64,000 nucleotides of DNA from positions 1,293,598 to 1,357,597 of the forward strand of contig OZ024784.1 in the NCBI GenBank assembly GCA_964017065.1, written 5' to 3'. Each line of letters opens with the position of its first letter. The first letter of the stretch is position 1. The notes beneath the pieces are model-generated. The model made no database searches. It saw only the letters and a program-made list of their open reading frames with translations, and was not told the DNA's origin. Source of the stretch: Haliclona indistincta (lineage: Eukaryota; Porifera; Demospongiae; Haplosclerida; Chalinidae). Made by a program: the position numbers and the translations under genes. This document shows positions 1 through 13,009 of this stretch, one piece after another.

Positions 1-120
1 GATGATGGCACTGTGTACCCTGTCGTGTTCTTTAGTCACAAAATGTGTAAGGAGGATTCAAGCTGTTACTGGGATACACACGTCAATGAACTTGTCATAA
101 TAGATAAGAATATTGTTTGA
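1..120 (+). CDS. 3' end of a secreted-array gene (partial)
   Basis: The window opens inside a member of the secreted-protein array. The last 39 codons are visible, with stop TGA at 118-120. The reading frame matches the C-termini of the copies at 1718 and 6507: the FFSH motif, a Cys a few residues on, an SSC motif and the terminal VxxDKNIV. It differs at several positions (for example Tyr for Phe after the last Cys), so it is an older paralogue than the closely matching copies downstream. Its 3' flank also differs from theirs. Function is unknown; the start lies outside the window. Confidence 0.8.
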   Translation, partial: DDGTVYPVVFFSHKMCKEDSSCYWDTHVNELVIIDKNIV

Positions 121-918
121 ACTCTGATTTAAAAAAAGGAATCATATTAAATTCAACCTTTCTGAGGCACTTTACGTTTAATGAAGGTGGAGCCAACTAT
201 GATAGTTTAGGGGTTAAAGAGAGTAACAGGGAGGGGCAATAAGTATAACTGATGTTGAATGGCTATGACCAGATATTATTATAATATCAGCATTTGTGTG
301 AGATAGCTTTCCAGCTTGGTAGCTTGCTCATGCAAAGTTGTGCTGCTATCCTGACTTACAAGCTGCTATACAGTCAACAAAGCAAATCATGTTGTAGATA
401 CTTCGTATGCACCTTTCAAAATGAGATGTTGTATAGGTTAACCCATGTCTACCTAGGCGATATGCGATATAACCAAGTCTAGTTAATTTTACCATCCAAG
501 AGTGCGAAGCGCACTAGGGTGGTAAAATTAAACCCCGAGGATATATGCGAGTTGCCATGGGTTAACTATTTTGTAGCCCAGGAAGCTCAAGAATACTTAC
601 TAAATGAAGTGCTCAAGGTAGTAGAGCCTCCATCGAAGTCACCAGAAGCGAATAACAGCGCGTTGCTGAAAGTAATCTTGCGTGCATTTTTCGACGATGC
701 CATCTTGTTGCTATGTGACGTCACTTCCTTGTATTGCCCATGGTATACGAGATATAACCACTGAGCGCCGCCTTTGATCTTACGGTCGGCTGAGCTACAA
801 GCCTGAGGCGTCTGCACCATACTTCATGACATGATTATAATACCTTTAGAGCAGTATTTTGCAATACATTGTACGTTTGAACAGTACACATCTTTAACTA
901 TGCTAGGATAATTCGAAC
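121..918. other. Intergenic stretch with nested palindrome
   Basis: No convincing gene. A short open frame at 519-764 has no recognisable domain and reads through a palindrome, so I do not call it. The palindrome has outer arms ggttaacccatg (436-447) and catgggttaac (556-566), and inner arms at 484-497 and 516-530. It looks like a decayed foldback element. Confidence 0.5.
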
Positions 919-1200
919 AAAGATCAATTGTTGTCGAGCTACTATTGTTAGCAGTTGTTGTAACTTGTAGTTCCTATTAATCATCAATTGTGAGGATGAT
1001 TATGATCACTTTTCATATTATTTCTTTATAAATACTCAAGCTACTGTTCATTCCTAGCAGCTGTCATCTTTGAGGACAGCTTGAGGACAGTTTGAGGACC
1101 ATACTGCTCCTCAATACTGAGCTGACTATAGCTTGCATGCTTTGTAGCTACTAATTTCTATAATTATTACTCCGTGAAAATTCTTCTTTTTTTCTTTGGG
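919..1200 (+). pseudogene. Array unit lacking its coding region (promoter joined to 3' flank)
   Basis: About 919-1070 aligns with the 5' flank of the copy at 5480 (about 5282-5430), including the cttgtagttcc block, the tgaggatgat block, a TATA-like TTTATAAATA and the tagcagctgt block. From about 1092 the sequence becomes the shared 3' flank found after the stops at 2278, 6039 and 7061 (ctgctcctcaatactgagct). No coding sequence lies between. The simplest reading is an array unit whose whole CDS was deleted; the junction contains short repeats of a ttgaggaca motif. Confidence 0.6.
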
Positions 1201-1202
1201 TA

Positions 1203-1343
1203 CAGGGTTTTGCAGGTTGCTTGACCAAACAATTTCCTGCTAGCGCATGCGTATAGCGTGTTTTTGTATACAAATTGTACAGAAAACGTACTGTGCGCAA
1301 GCGCTAGCAGTAAATTTTTGGTCAAGCAACCTGCAAAACCCTG
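1203..1343. mobile_element. 141-bp foldback MITE with TA target duplication (copy 1)
   Basis: A near-perfect inverted repeat begins CAGGGTTTTGCAGGTTGC and ends with its complement, with long arms around a short loop. It is flanked by TA at 1201-1202 and 1344-1345. Paralogous 3' flanks at about 6144 and 7157 have the same surrounding sequence with a single TA and no insert, so they are natural empty sites. TA duplication suggests cross-mobilisation by a Tc1/mariner-type transposase; none is encoded here. A second copy of equal length is at 49191-49331. Confidence 0.85.
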
Positions 1344-1636
1344 TACGCTAAAGCAGATAATTTTGCACAGCGAAAGTCACGTGTTGTTATGTTACATCTG
1401 TTACAAGTACACTATGTTTGCTGCTCACAAAAATTATCAGGCAATGAATTGTGAAGGTTAAAACTTGTTTACCAATGGTTGACCATGTGTAAGATTTCAC
1501 TTTGCTTTCACGAGATTTCCATTTTTAGCACTTCCCACCAGTTAGTATTGAAAGCTGTCACTGCCGCTTGTAGTTCCAACGAATCATTCATTGACAATGA
1601 TGTTCACTGTCGTTCTTGACTGCCAAATTGTAGCTT

Positions 1637-1644
1637 TATAAATA
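1637..1644 (+). promoter_or_regulatory. TATA box of secreted-array gene at 1718
   Basis: TATAAATA lies 81 bp before the ATG, in a block conserved upstream of the copies at 3906 and 6507. The leader that follows (tctgagattcctgcaacac) is almost invariant between copies, so TATA-driven initiation about 50 bp before the ATG is likely. Confidence 0.6.
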
Positions 1645-1717
1645 GTGAACAACTGTTTCTGTTTGGTATATTTCAGTCCAACTTCTGAGATTCCTGCAAC
1701 ACAGAGCCAGCTCAGTC

Positions 1718-2278
1718 ATGGGTCATCTACTTGCGCCATTGTCTCTTCTTGTTCTTGTCGTTGCTGGTGTATATGGCACACCTCATGGTAGACTCCCTAG
1801 CGTGGGGAGTGTATGGGGACCTGTACGTGCTCAAAGTGGACAATTACGCTCCACTGCAAATCACTCCCATTATTATATTCTTGAGGAAGGAGATGTCATT
1901 CGCCGTCCTATTAAAGAATACGAAGTGTTTGAGAACCGAATGGAAATGTACGACTACATGCAATCAAAAGTAGGCGATGATGCTGCTGTCCTCAAATTAG
2001 ACTCCCAAGCTCTGGAAGGAAAGTACTTGGAGGTGCTGAGCTCGAAGAAGATCTCACTGGACTCAGTCAAGCTTATCTGCCACAGCCATAAGGTGAAGAC
2101 TCCGTTCTGTCATCCCCCCTGGCTGATGGATCTACTGTACAGCACTGTCAGGCGTACTGATGATGGCACTGTGTTCCCTGTCGTGTTCTTTAGTCACAAG
2201 GGCTGTAAGAAGGACTCGAGCTGTTTCTGGATTACTCACGTCAATGAAGTGGTCGTACTTGATAAGAACATTGTTTGA
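1718..2278 (+). CDS. Small secreted cysteine-containing protein, subtype B (copy 1)
   Basis: An intact 186-aa single-exon protein of a family I do not recognise. Residues 1-20 form a clean signal peptide ending about AGVYGTP, so it should enter the secretory pathway. A Gly/Pro-rich segment (LPSVGSVWGPVR) follows. The C-terminal half holds four Cys conserved in all copies: two in the LICH and PFCH motifs and two in the GCKKDSSC block, spaced for two disulfides. It ends VVVLDKNIV. No TM or known domain is visible. The leader and TATA box are shared with the copies at 3906 and 6507, suggesting co-expression. It could be a secreted ligand, effector or matrix component; the sequence does not decide. 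Confidence 0.85.
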   Translation: MGHLLAPLSLLVLVVAGVYGTPHGRLPSVGSVWGPVRAQSGQLRSTANHSHYYILEEGDVIRRPIKEYEVFENRMEMYDYMQSKVGDDAAVLKLDSQALEGKYLEVLSSKKISLDSVKLICHSHKVKTPFCHPPWLMDLLYSTVRRTDDGTVFPVVFFSHKGCKKDSSCFWITHVNEVVVLDKNIV

Positions 2279-2499
2279 GCACATTACTGCTCCTCAATAC
2301 TGAGCTGACTATAGCTTGCATGCTTTGTAGCTACTAGTTTTCTATACCTATATTACACTGTGAAAAAATTTTTTTTCTTGGGAAAGCACTCAAAGCAGAT
2401 AATTTTATACAACAAATGTCACGTATTATTTTGTTTCAAGTACACTATGTTTGCTGCACGCAAAAAAGATTATCAGGCAATTGATGTGAAGGCTAAAAC

Positions 2500-3635
2500 C
2501 AAGAGCGCGTAATGAGAATGAGCACGGCAGGAGCAGAACACTCCCACGAATTTGATTAAAGTTGCAATCTAAAGCCAGATGAAAATTTTAAAACCTGATG
2601 TAAGCTTTTTCCAGATCTCCTTTAAACGGCCCTGTCTTCTGCAATCAGAATGGTGCTTGAATTGCAAGAATTGACCTAGAGAGAGCAAAGTTACAACCTC
2701 GCAACTAAGTTGAATCGGTTAAAAATATTTCCGACTCTTTCAAAAACGATATCTGCATATTAGCCGTATCATTGGAACTACCGCAGGGATTTAAAAACTT
2801 TTTTCGCATTTTGTCAATTTTCTCAGCAGTGAAAATCATACACTGACCTCTGAGACCAGGATAGAGACTAGTTTACTTGACAAACGGCCTTCGTTGACGG
2901 CCTTCGTCAACGAAGGCAGTTCAAAGAAGGCAGTTCAACTGCCTTCGTCAACGAAGGCAGTTCTTCGTCAACAAAGGCAGTTCTTGAAACGGCCTTCGTT
3001 GACGCGGGAAAATTAGTCACTTGCACGCAGCCCAGTGATATTTTCCAATTTCGCTACTGCTGTGTAGTTCGCAGGCATGAACCAATATCATAATGTATGT
3101 CACATCCACCTACTTTGTCTTTTGCACGCACTTTGCAGCTCTGTTACAGTAGCAGTTAGGGCGAAAGTACTAAGAAGTATTATTTTAATGCAAAGTTGAA
3201 TCTTTTCACTAATTTGCTAAGCTACAACACATCTTATTGACGCGAAAGTCCCTCCCTAAGAAAGAGGAGTAAAATAGCTATCGAACGATGTATACCAAGC
3301 TGGGGAGTGTTCCTTTTTGCAGCAGCGAAAGCGAAGTACCATCTCACGAAGTCAGATTTGCTGGGACATTTTTAAATAACTGAACTCAATAAAATTAGAA
3401 TCGTTACTAAAGATAGACTTGTGATGCACTTGACGAGCTGTTGCTTACCTCAGGAGCCTCTAACTGCCAAGTTCTATCTAATACGAAACCGTACGTACAC
3501 GTACTGTACCGTCGGCCATTACAAGTCTATCTTTAGAAACACGGCCATCATGTGTAGATTGCAATTTTTAATCAAGTGCGTGGGAGTGTCCCACTCCTGC
3601 CTTCTTACTGCGCTCACTATCATTATGCGCTCCTG
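2500..3635. mobile_element. Foldback element, CAGGAGCGC family, 1136 bp, 7-bp TSD
   Basis: The left end (caagagcgcgtaatgag) and right end (ctatcattatgcgctcctg) are inverted and match the termini of the element at 29391-29934. The element is flanked by ctaaaac at 2493-2499 and 3636-3642. The uninterrupted site is preserved at about 6249 (gggctaaaacttgtttacc), so a 7-bp target duplication is directly supported. The interior holds a cluster of short palindromic repeats of ggcagttc / ccttcgttgac type (about 2880-3005). No transposase ORF is seen, so it is non-autonomous. Confidence 0.75.
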
Positions 3636-3819
3636 CTAAAACCTGTTTACCAAGCTGGTGTGATGGCTGATCATCATGTGTAAGATCTCACTTCCCTTTC
3701 ACCATTTTTAGCACTTCCCACCAGTTAGTATTGAAAGCTGTCACTGCCACTTGTAGTTCCAACGAATCATTTATTGACAATGATGTTCACTGTCGTTCTT
3801 GACTGCCAAATTGTAGCTT

Positions 3820-3827
3820 TATAAGTA
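3820..3827 (+). promoter_or_regulatory. TATA box of secreted-array gene at 3906
   Basis: TATAAGTA lies 86 bp upstream of the ATG, aligned with the boxes at 1637 and 6426. Confidence 0.55.
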
Positions 3828-3905
3828 GTTAACAACTGTTTTGGTGGTATTACGTATATTTCAGTCTAACTTCTGAGATTCCTGCAACACAGAGCCAGCT
3901 CACTC

Positions 3906-4481
3906 ATGGGTCATCGTCTACTTGTGTCATTGTCTCTTGTTCTTGTCGTTGCTGGTGTATATGGCACACCAGTGCCTCATGGTGGAGTCCCTAGCGTGGG
4001 AAGCGAATGGGGACCAGTACGTATCCATGTTGGGTATTTGCGTACTATAGACGGCCAGCATCTGTACATTTACAGCAACACAGATGTTATTCATCACGAT
4101 ATCAGTGATTCTCAAATTTTCGATGATAGCTCAAAAATGGAGGAGTACATGCGGTCCAAGATATCCGATGACACTGTTCTTCTTAAAGTAGATCCTGAGG
4201 AAATGGAGGAAAAGTACGTTGAAGTGCTAAGCTCGAAAGTGATCTCACCTGACTCCATCAAGCTGGTCTGTCACAGCTATCAAGTGGATACTCCGTTCTG
4301 TCATCGTGTGGCTGGGGAATCCGAGAAGACCAAGGTGATTTACAGCATGGTCAGGAACACCGACGATGGCACTGTGCGCCCGGTCATCTTCTTCAGCCAT
4401 CAAGCTTGTGACAAGAATGATAACTGCTTCTGGGTCACTCACATCAACCAGCTTGTCGTGCTTGATAAGAGCGTTGCCTGA
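3906..4481 (+). CDS. Small secreted cysteine-containing protein, subtype A (copy 1)
   Basis: Intact, 191 aa, single exon. It shares the signal peptide, the GTPxPHGG and WGPVR segment and the four-Cys C-terminal half with subtype B. It differs by a longer middle region (acidic EEMEEKYVEVLSSK) and by ending VVLDKSVA. It is nearly identical to the copy at 7835, and the similarity extends ~420 bp past the stop to about 4900. The pair therefore arose by a recent segmental duplication. No known domain is recognised; function is unknown. Confidence 0.85.
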   Translation: MGHRLLVSLSLVLVVAGVYGTPVPHGGVPSVGSEWGPVRIHVGYLRTIDGQHLYIYSNTDVIHHDISDSQIFDDSSKMEEYMRSKISDDTVLLKVDPEEMEEKYVEVLSSKVISPDSIKLVCHSYQVDTPFCHRVAGESEKTKVIYSMVRNTDDGTVRPVIFFSHQACDKNDNCFWVTHINQLVVLDKSVA

Positions 4482-4892
4482 GCAATATTGCAGCAGACTA
4501 TTAGAGACTTGCATGTTAGATAATGTTTTGTTGCAATATTTTCAATTATTTTGAGTTAAATTGTTTCCATATCTTGTACAAAATAGAGGGCAATGCATGC
4601 AACATTTGAGCATTTTGTCGTGATTACACATTCTGACTTTGTCACTAGGCACAGCCAGTCTATTGCAGGGGAGAGGGTTGTATCATCCTCTTCTTGCTCA
4701 CTGGCTTAGTGCTGCAGGATAATTAAAATTTCAGAGGCCACACCCATCTCTGCATGTGCCAGTCACCTGACAAACATGTAGTTTTTGAATTTGCTATAAT
4801 TTCCTATCGCACAAGCAGTAGGTTCATTGACAGTGTTATGTCTTCCTGGTATTTAGTATGTAACCTAATTCAACAGTTGCTATGGTATAACC
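4482..4892. repeat. Segmental duplicate of 8411-8850
   Basis: The flank after the 3906 gene matches, base for base over long runs, the flank after the 7835 gene up to ttgctatggtataacccttcacag. At 8851 that flank continues into the polypyrimidine tract and 3' splice site of an EFTUD2 exon. Here it breaks into a minisatellite. The duplicated block therefore carries EFTUD2 intron sequence but not the exon. Confidence 0.75.
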
Positions 4893-5214
4893 CTTCACAG
4901 TACTATTGACATAACACTAGTATTAGTACTTCACAGTACTATTGACATAACACTGGTACTAGCTAGTACTTCACAGTACTATTGACATAACACTAGTATT
5001 AGTACTTCACAGTACTATTGACATAACACTGGTACTAGCTAGTACTTCACAGTACTATTGACATAACACTGGTACTAGCTAGTACTTCACAGTACTATTG
5101 ACATAACACTAGTATTAGTACTTCACAGTACTATTGACATAACACTGGTACTAGCTAGTACTTCACAGTACTATTGACATAACACTGGTACTAGCTAGTA
5201 CTTCACAGTACTAT
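4893..5214. repeat. Minisatellite, alternating 36/40-bp units
   Basis: About eight head-to-tail units, each starting cttcacagtactattgacat. Two variants alternate: a 36-bp unit ending in tagtattagta and a 40-bp unit ending in ggtactagctagta. It starts at the cttcacag that ends the duplicated block, so the array seeds at the duplication breakpoint. Confidence 0.85.
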
Positions 5215-5479
5215 GTACTATTGTAAATAGTACTCACCCTTGTACTAGCTATTGTACCTATGTTACGACAATTGAACTAACAAAAGATCAATTATTATCT
5301 GCCTCAAGCTGTAACCAGTTGTCACTTGTAGTTCCAACTAATTATCCATTGTGAGGATGATCACAACCACATTAATTCTTTTATGAATAGTTAAGCTCCT
5401 GTTCACTTCTAGCAGCTGTATTCTTGTGACTACTGCAATTCAGTCAGTTTGTTAAAAGCCAATCTACAGTAGCTCAGTC

Positions 5480-6039
5480 ATGGGTCATCCACTTGCGCCA
5501 TTGTCTCTTCTTGTTCTTGTCATTGCTGGTATATATGGCACACCTCATGGTGGACTCCCTAGCGTGGGGAGTGTATGGGGACCTGTACGTACTCATATTG
5601 GGATAATACGCTCCACTGCAAATCACTCCCATTATTATATTCTTGAGGAAGGAGATATTATTCGCCATCCTATTAAAGAATACGAAATGTTTGAGAACCG
5701 AATGGAAATGTATGACTACATGCAATCGAAAGTAGGCGATGATGCTGCTGTCCTCAAATTAGACTCCAAGGTATGGAGGGAAAGTACTTGGAGGTGCTGA
5801 GCTCGAAGAAGATCTCACAGGACTCAGTCAAGCTTATCTGCCACGGCCATAAGTTGAAGACTCCGTTCTGTCATGCCGCCTGGCCGATGGATCTACTGTA
5901 CAGCACTGTCAGGTGTACTGATGATGGCACTGTGTTCCCTGTCGTGTTCTTTAGTCACAAGGGCTGTAAGAAGGACTCAAGCTGTTTCCGGATAACTCAC
6001 GTCAATGAAGTGGTCGTACTCGATAAGAACATTGTTTGA
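5480..6039 (+). pseudogene. Secreted-array gene, subtype B, frameshifted copy
   Basis: The first 94 codons match the 1718 copy (signal peptide, WGPVR, acidic middle). Around 5765-5775 one base is missing relative to copies 1718 and 6507, so the frame breaks and the remaining Cys-containing half continues in another frame to 6039. No plausible intron spans the break. It is either a recent pseudogene or an assembly error. Its promoter is of the second type (shared with 919-1070), not the TATA/tctgagattcc type, so this copy may have been regulated differently. Confidence 0.75.
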
Positions 6040-6425
6040 GCACATTACTGCTCCTCAATACTGAGCTGACTACAGCTTGCATGCTTTGTAGCTACTAATT
6101 TCCTATACCTATATTACACTGTGAAAAAATCTTTTTTTCTTTGGGTACACTAAAGCAGATAATTTTGCACAGCAAAAGTCACGTGTTGTTATGTTACATC
6201 TGTTACAAGTACACTATGTTTGCTGCTCACAAAAATTATCAGGCAATGAATTGGGCTAAAACTTGTTTACCAATGGTTGACCATGTGTAAGATCTCACTT
6301 CCCTTTCACGAGGTTTGCACTTCCCACCAGTTAGTATTAAAAGCTGTTACTGCCGCTTGTAGTTCCAACGGATCATTCCTTGACAATGATGTTCACTGTC
6401 GTTTTTGACTGCCAAAATGTAGCTT

Positions 6426-6433
6426 TATAAGTA
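6426..6433 (+). promoter_or_regulatory. TATA box of secreted-array gene at 6507
   Basis: TATAAGTA lies 81 bp upstream of the ATG, the same spacing as in the 1718 copy. Confidence 0.55.
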
Positions 6434-6506
6434 GTGAACAACTGTTTCTGTTTGGTAGATTTCAGTCTAACTTCTGAGATTCCTGCAACACAGAGCCAGC
6501 TCAGTC

Positions 6507-7061
6507 ATGGGTCATCTACTTGCGCTATCGTCTCTTCTTGTTCTTGTTGTTGCTGGTGTATATGGCACACCTCATGGTGGACTCCCTAGCGTGGGGAGTG
6601 TATGGGGACCTGTACGTACTCATGTTGGGATAGTGCGCTCCACTGGACATAACTCGTTTGCCTATCTTCTCGAAGGAGCTGTTACTCATTTCGCTATTGA
6701 TGACGCATTTACGAGTCGTGTGGAAATGTACGAACACATACAGTCGAAAGTAGCTGATGATACTGTTGTCATTAAAGTTGTCTCTCCAGCTCTGGAGGGA
6801 AAGTACCTTGAAGTGTTAAGCTCAAAGAAGATCTCACCAGATTCCATCAAGCTTATCTGCCACAGTTACAGGGTGAACTTTCCTTTCTGTCATCGTTTGA
6901 CCAACGAATCCAGGCTATTGTACAGCACTGTCAGGCGTACTGATGATGGCACTGTGTTCCCTGTCGTGTTCTTTAGTCACAAGGGCTGTAAGAAGGACTC
7001 GAGCTGTTTCTGGGTTACTCACATCAATGAAGTGGTATTACTTGATAAGAACATTGTTTGA
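6507..7061 (+). CDS. Small secreted cysteine-containing protein, subtype B (copy 3)
   Basis: Intact, 184 aa, single exon. The signal peptide and C-terminal 80 residues are nearly identical to the 1718 copy. The central part (about residues 45-85) is strongly divergent. Conserved ends with a variable middle suggest gene conversion at the ends or diversifying change in the centre. The four Cys and the VLLDKNIV end are retained. Function is unknown. Confidence 0.85.
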   Translation: MGHLLALSSLLVLVVAGVYGTPHGGLPSVGSVWGPVRTHVGIVRSTGHNSFAYLLEGAVTHFAIDDAFTSRVEMYEHIQSKVADDTVVIKVVSPALEGKYLEVLSSKKISPDSIKLICHSYRVNFPFCHRLTNESRLLYSTVRRTDDGTVFPVVFFSHKGCKKDSSCFWVTHINEVVLLDKNIV

Positions 7062-7228
7062 GCACATTACTGCTCCTCAACATTAAGCTGACTATAGCTT
7101 GCATGCTTTGTAGCTACTAATTTCCTATACCTATATTACACTGTAAAAATTCTTTTTTGGGTATGCTAAAGCAGATAATTTTATACAGCAAAAGTCATGT
7201 AATATTTTGTTCCAAGTATGTTTGCTGC

Positions 7229-7630
7229 CTTCTAGAAGGTAAGAAGCAGCTTTCCACTAACCTAGGACAATCATGCTTGTCTGCTAGCTTGAGTAGATAC
7301 TGTTAAAGCAAGAAACGAGTAGAATCTGTAATGGTGGGTCGTAATGCTAATTCTCTACAGCTGCTATACGAGCATGTGGAGATTGTCTGCGCATTATTGT
7401 GGGTGTAGAAAGCTTCTATGAGCTGTTGCTTACCTCAAGGAGCCTCTAACTACCAAGTTCCATCTAATACGAAACTGTATGTACACGTACTGTACCGTCA
7501 GCCATTACAAGTCTATCTTTGGAAACACGGCCATCATGTGTAGATTGCAATTTTAATCAAATGCAATTAAAATTGCAATCTAGTGTCCCGCTCCTGCCTT
7601 CTTACTGCGCTCACTCATTATACGCTCCTG
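7229..7630. mobile_element. Truncated CAGGAGCGC-family element
   Basis: The right terminus (cattatacgctcctg) is followed by ctaaaac, the same insertion site as the element at 2500-3635. The left terminus is missing: the sequence enters directly into an interior segment (ccttctagaagg...) that is inverted relative to the 29391 copy. The shared right junction means the insertion predates the duplication of the subtype-A gene; the left part was later rearranged. Confidence 0.65.
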
Positions 7631-7834
7631 CTAAAACCTGTTTACCAAGCCGGTATGATCATGTGTAAGATCTCACTTCCAGATTTCCATTTTAGCACTT
7701 CCCACCAGTTAGTATTGAAAGCTGTCACTGCCGCTTGTAGTTCCAACGAATCATTCCTTGACAATGATGTTCACTGTCGTTCTTAACTGCCAGTCTAACT
7801 TCCGGGATTCCTGCAACAAAGAGCCAGCTCAGTC

Positions 7835-8410
7835 ATGGGTCATCGTCTACTTGTGTCATTGTCTCTTGTTCTTGCCGTTGCTGGTGTATATGGCACACCA
7901 GTGCCTCATGGTGGACTCCCTAGCGTGGGGAGTGTATGGGGCCCAGTGCATATTCATGATGGGTTTATGCGTACTACAGACGGCCAGATTCTGTACATTT
8001 ACAGCAAAACCGATGTTATTCAACACAATATCAGTGATTTTGAATTTTTCGATGATAGCTCAGAAATGGATGAGTACATGCGGTCCAAGATATCCGATGA
8101 CACTGCTCTTCTTAAAGTAGATCCTGAGGAAATGGAGGAAAAGTACGTTGAAGTGCTAAGCTCGAAAGTGATCTCACCTGACTCCATCAAGCTGATCTGT
8201 CACAGCTATCAAGTGGATACTCCATTTTGTCATCGTGTGGCTGGGGAATCCGAGAAGACCAAGGTGATTTACAGCATGGTCAGGAACACCGATGATGGTA
8301 CTGTGCGTCCGGTCATCTTCTTAAGCCATCAAGCTTGTGACAAGGATGATAACTGCTTCTGGGTCACTCACATCAACCAGCTTGTCGTGCTTGATAAGAG
8401 CGTTGCCTGA
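7835..8410 (+). CDS. Small secreted cysteine-containing protein, subtype A (copy 2)
   Basis: Intact, 191 aa, nearly identical to the 3906 copy, with all four Cys kept. Upstream, the segment that carries the TATA box in other copies is deleted: the conserved actgcc block runs straight into agtctaacttc, losing ~75 bp. The leader and ATG context are intact. This copy may be silent or may use another start site. Only non-coding sequence separates it from the first visible EFTUD2 exon at 8874. Confidence 0.85.
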   Translation: MGHRLLVSLSLVLAVAGVYGTPVPHGGLPSVGSVWGPVHIHDGFMRTTDGQILYIYSKTDVIQHNISDFEFFDDSSEMDEYMRSKISDDTALLKVDPEEMEEKYVEVLSSKVISPDSIKLICHSYQVDTPFCHRVAGESEKTKVIYSMVRNTDDGTVRPVIFLSHQACDKDDNCFWVTHINQLVVLDKSVA

Positions 8411-8873
8411 GCAATATTGCAGCAGACTATTAGAGACTTGCATGTTAGATTATGTTGCTTCATTTTTGTTGCAATATTCAATTATTTTGAGTTAAATTGT
8501 TTTCATATCTTGTACAAAATAGAGGGCAATGCATGCAATATTTGAGCATTTTGTCGTGATTACACATTCTGACTTCGTCACAAGGCACAGCTAGTCTATT
8601 GCAGGGAAGAGGGTTGTATCATCCTCTTCTTGCTCACTGGCTTAGTGCTATATTAACCTGCTGGATAATTAGCACTGCAGAGGCCACACCCACCTCTGCA
8701 TGTGCCAGTCACCTGACAGACATGTAGTTTTTGAATTTGCAAAATTTTAATTTCCTATCGCACAAGCAGTAGGTTCATTGACAGTGTTATGTCTTCCTGG
8801 TATTTAGTATGTAACCTAATTCAACAGTTGCTATGGTATAACCCTTCACAGACTCTCTCTGTCTCTTTCATAG

Positions 8874-12687
<3,814 letters not shown>

Positions 12688-12865
12688 ATGATCAAACAGA
12701 CTCCATTTTTCAACACGACATCTTTTTCATACACTTGCTAGAAAGTTGATAATATAAATTATTGAGAAATCGTCGCATTGGTTGTTTGTAGAAGAAGAAT
12801 CTCTTGTATAGTGTGTGTCAGCTCCTGACATTGTGTGAAGCTGTAGTAAGACGTACTTGTCAACA
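12688..12865 (-). pseudogene. Caspase 3'-end fragment
   Basis: This matches the last ~35 codons and 3' flank of caspase gene 1 (compare 13327-13510), including the segment complementary to RFFFYKQP with a stop inside the frame. It starts at the base after the EFTUD2 stop. The rest of the gene is absent, so it is a relic of a duplication. Confidence 0.7.
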
Positions 12866-13009
12866 AATTCAGGAATACTATACCACTGCAATGACTAACA
12901 CTATTCTTAATGTCTTACTGTTTAGAAAGGTTTAAACACCTTCGTACTTATAAAAGCTTTTTAAAATGTCTGGAGGTACTCTGGATAAAGACATGTAGTA
13001 TATAAATGG

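Noticed and set aside
519..820. Opposed 81- and 77-aa ORFs
   Set aside because: No domain, no splice context, and they overlap a palindrome.
4893..5214. Possible CRISPR-like array
   Set aside because: Whole units repeat with no unique spacers, and the genome is eukaryotic; it is a minisatellite.
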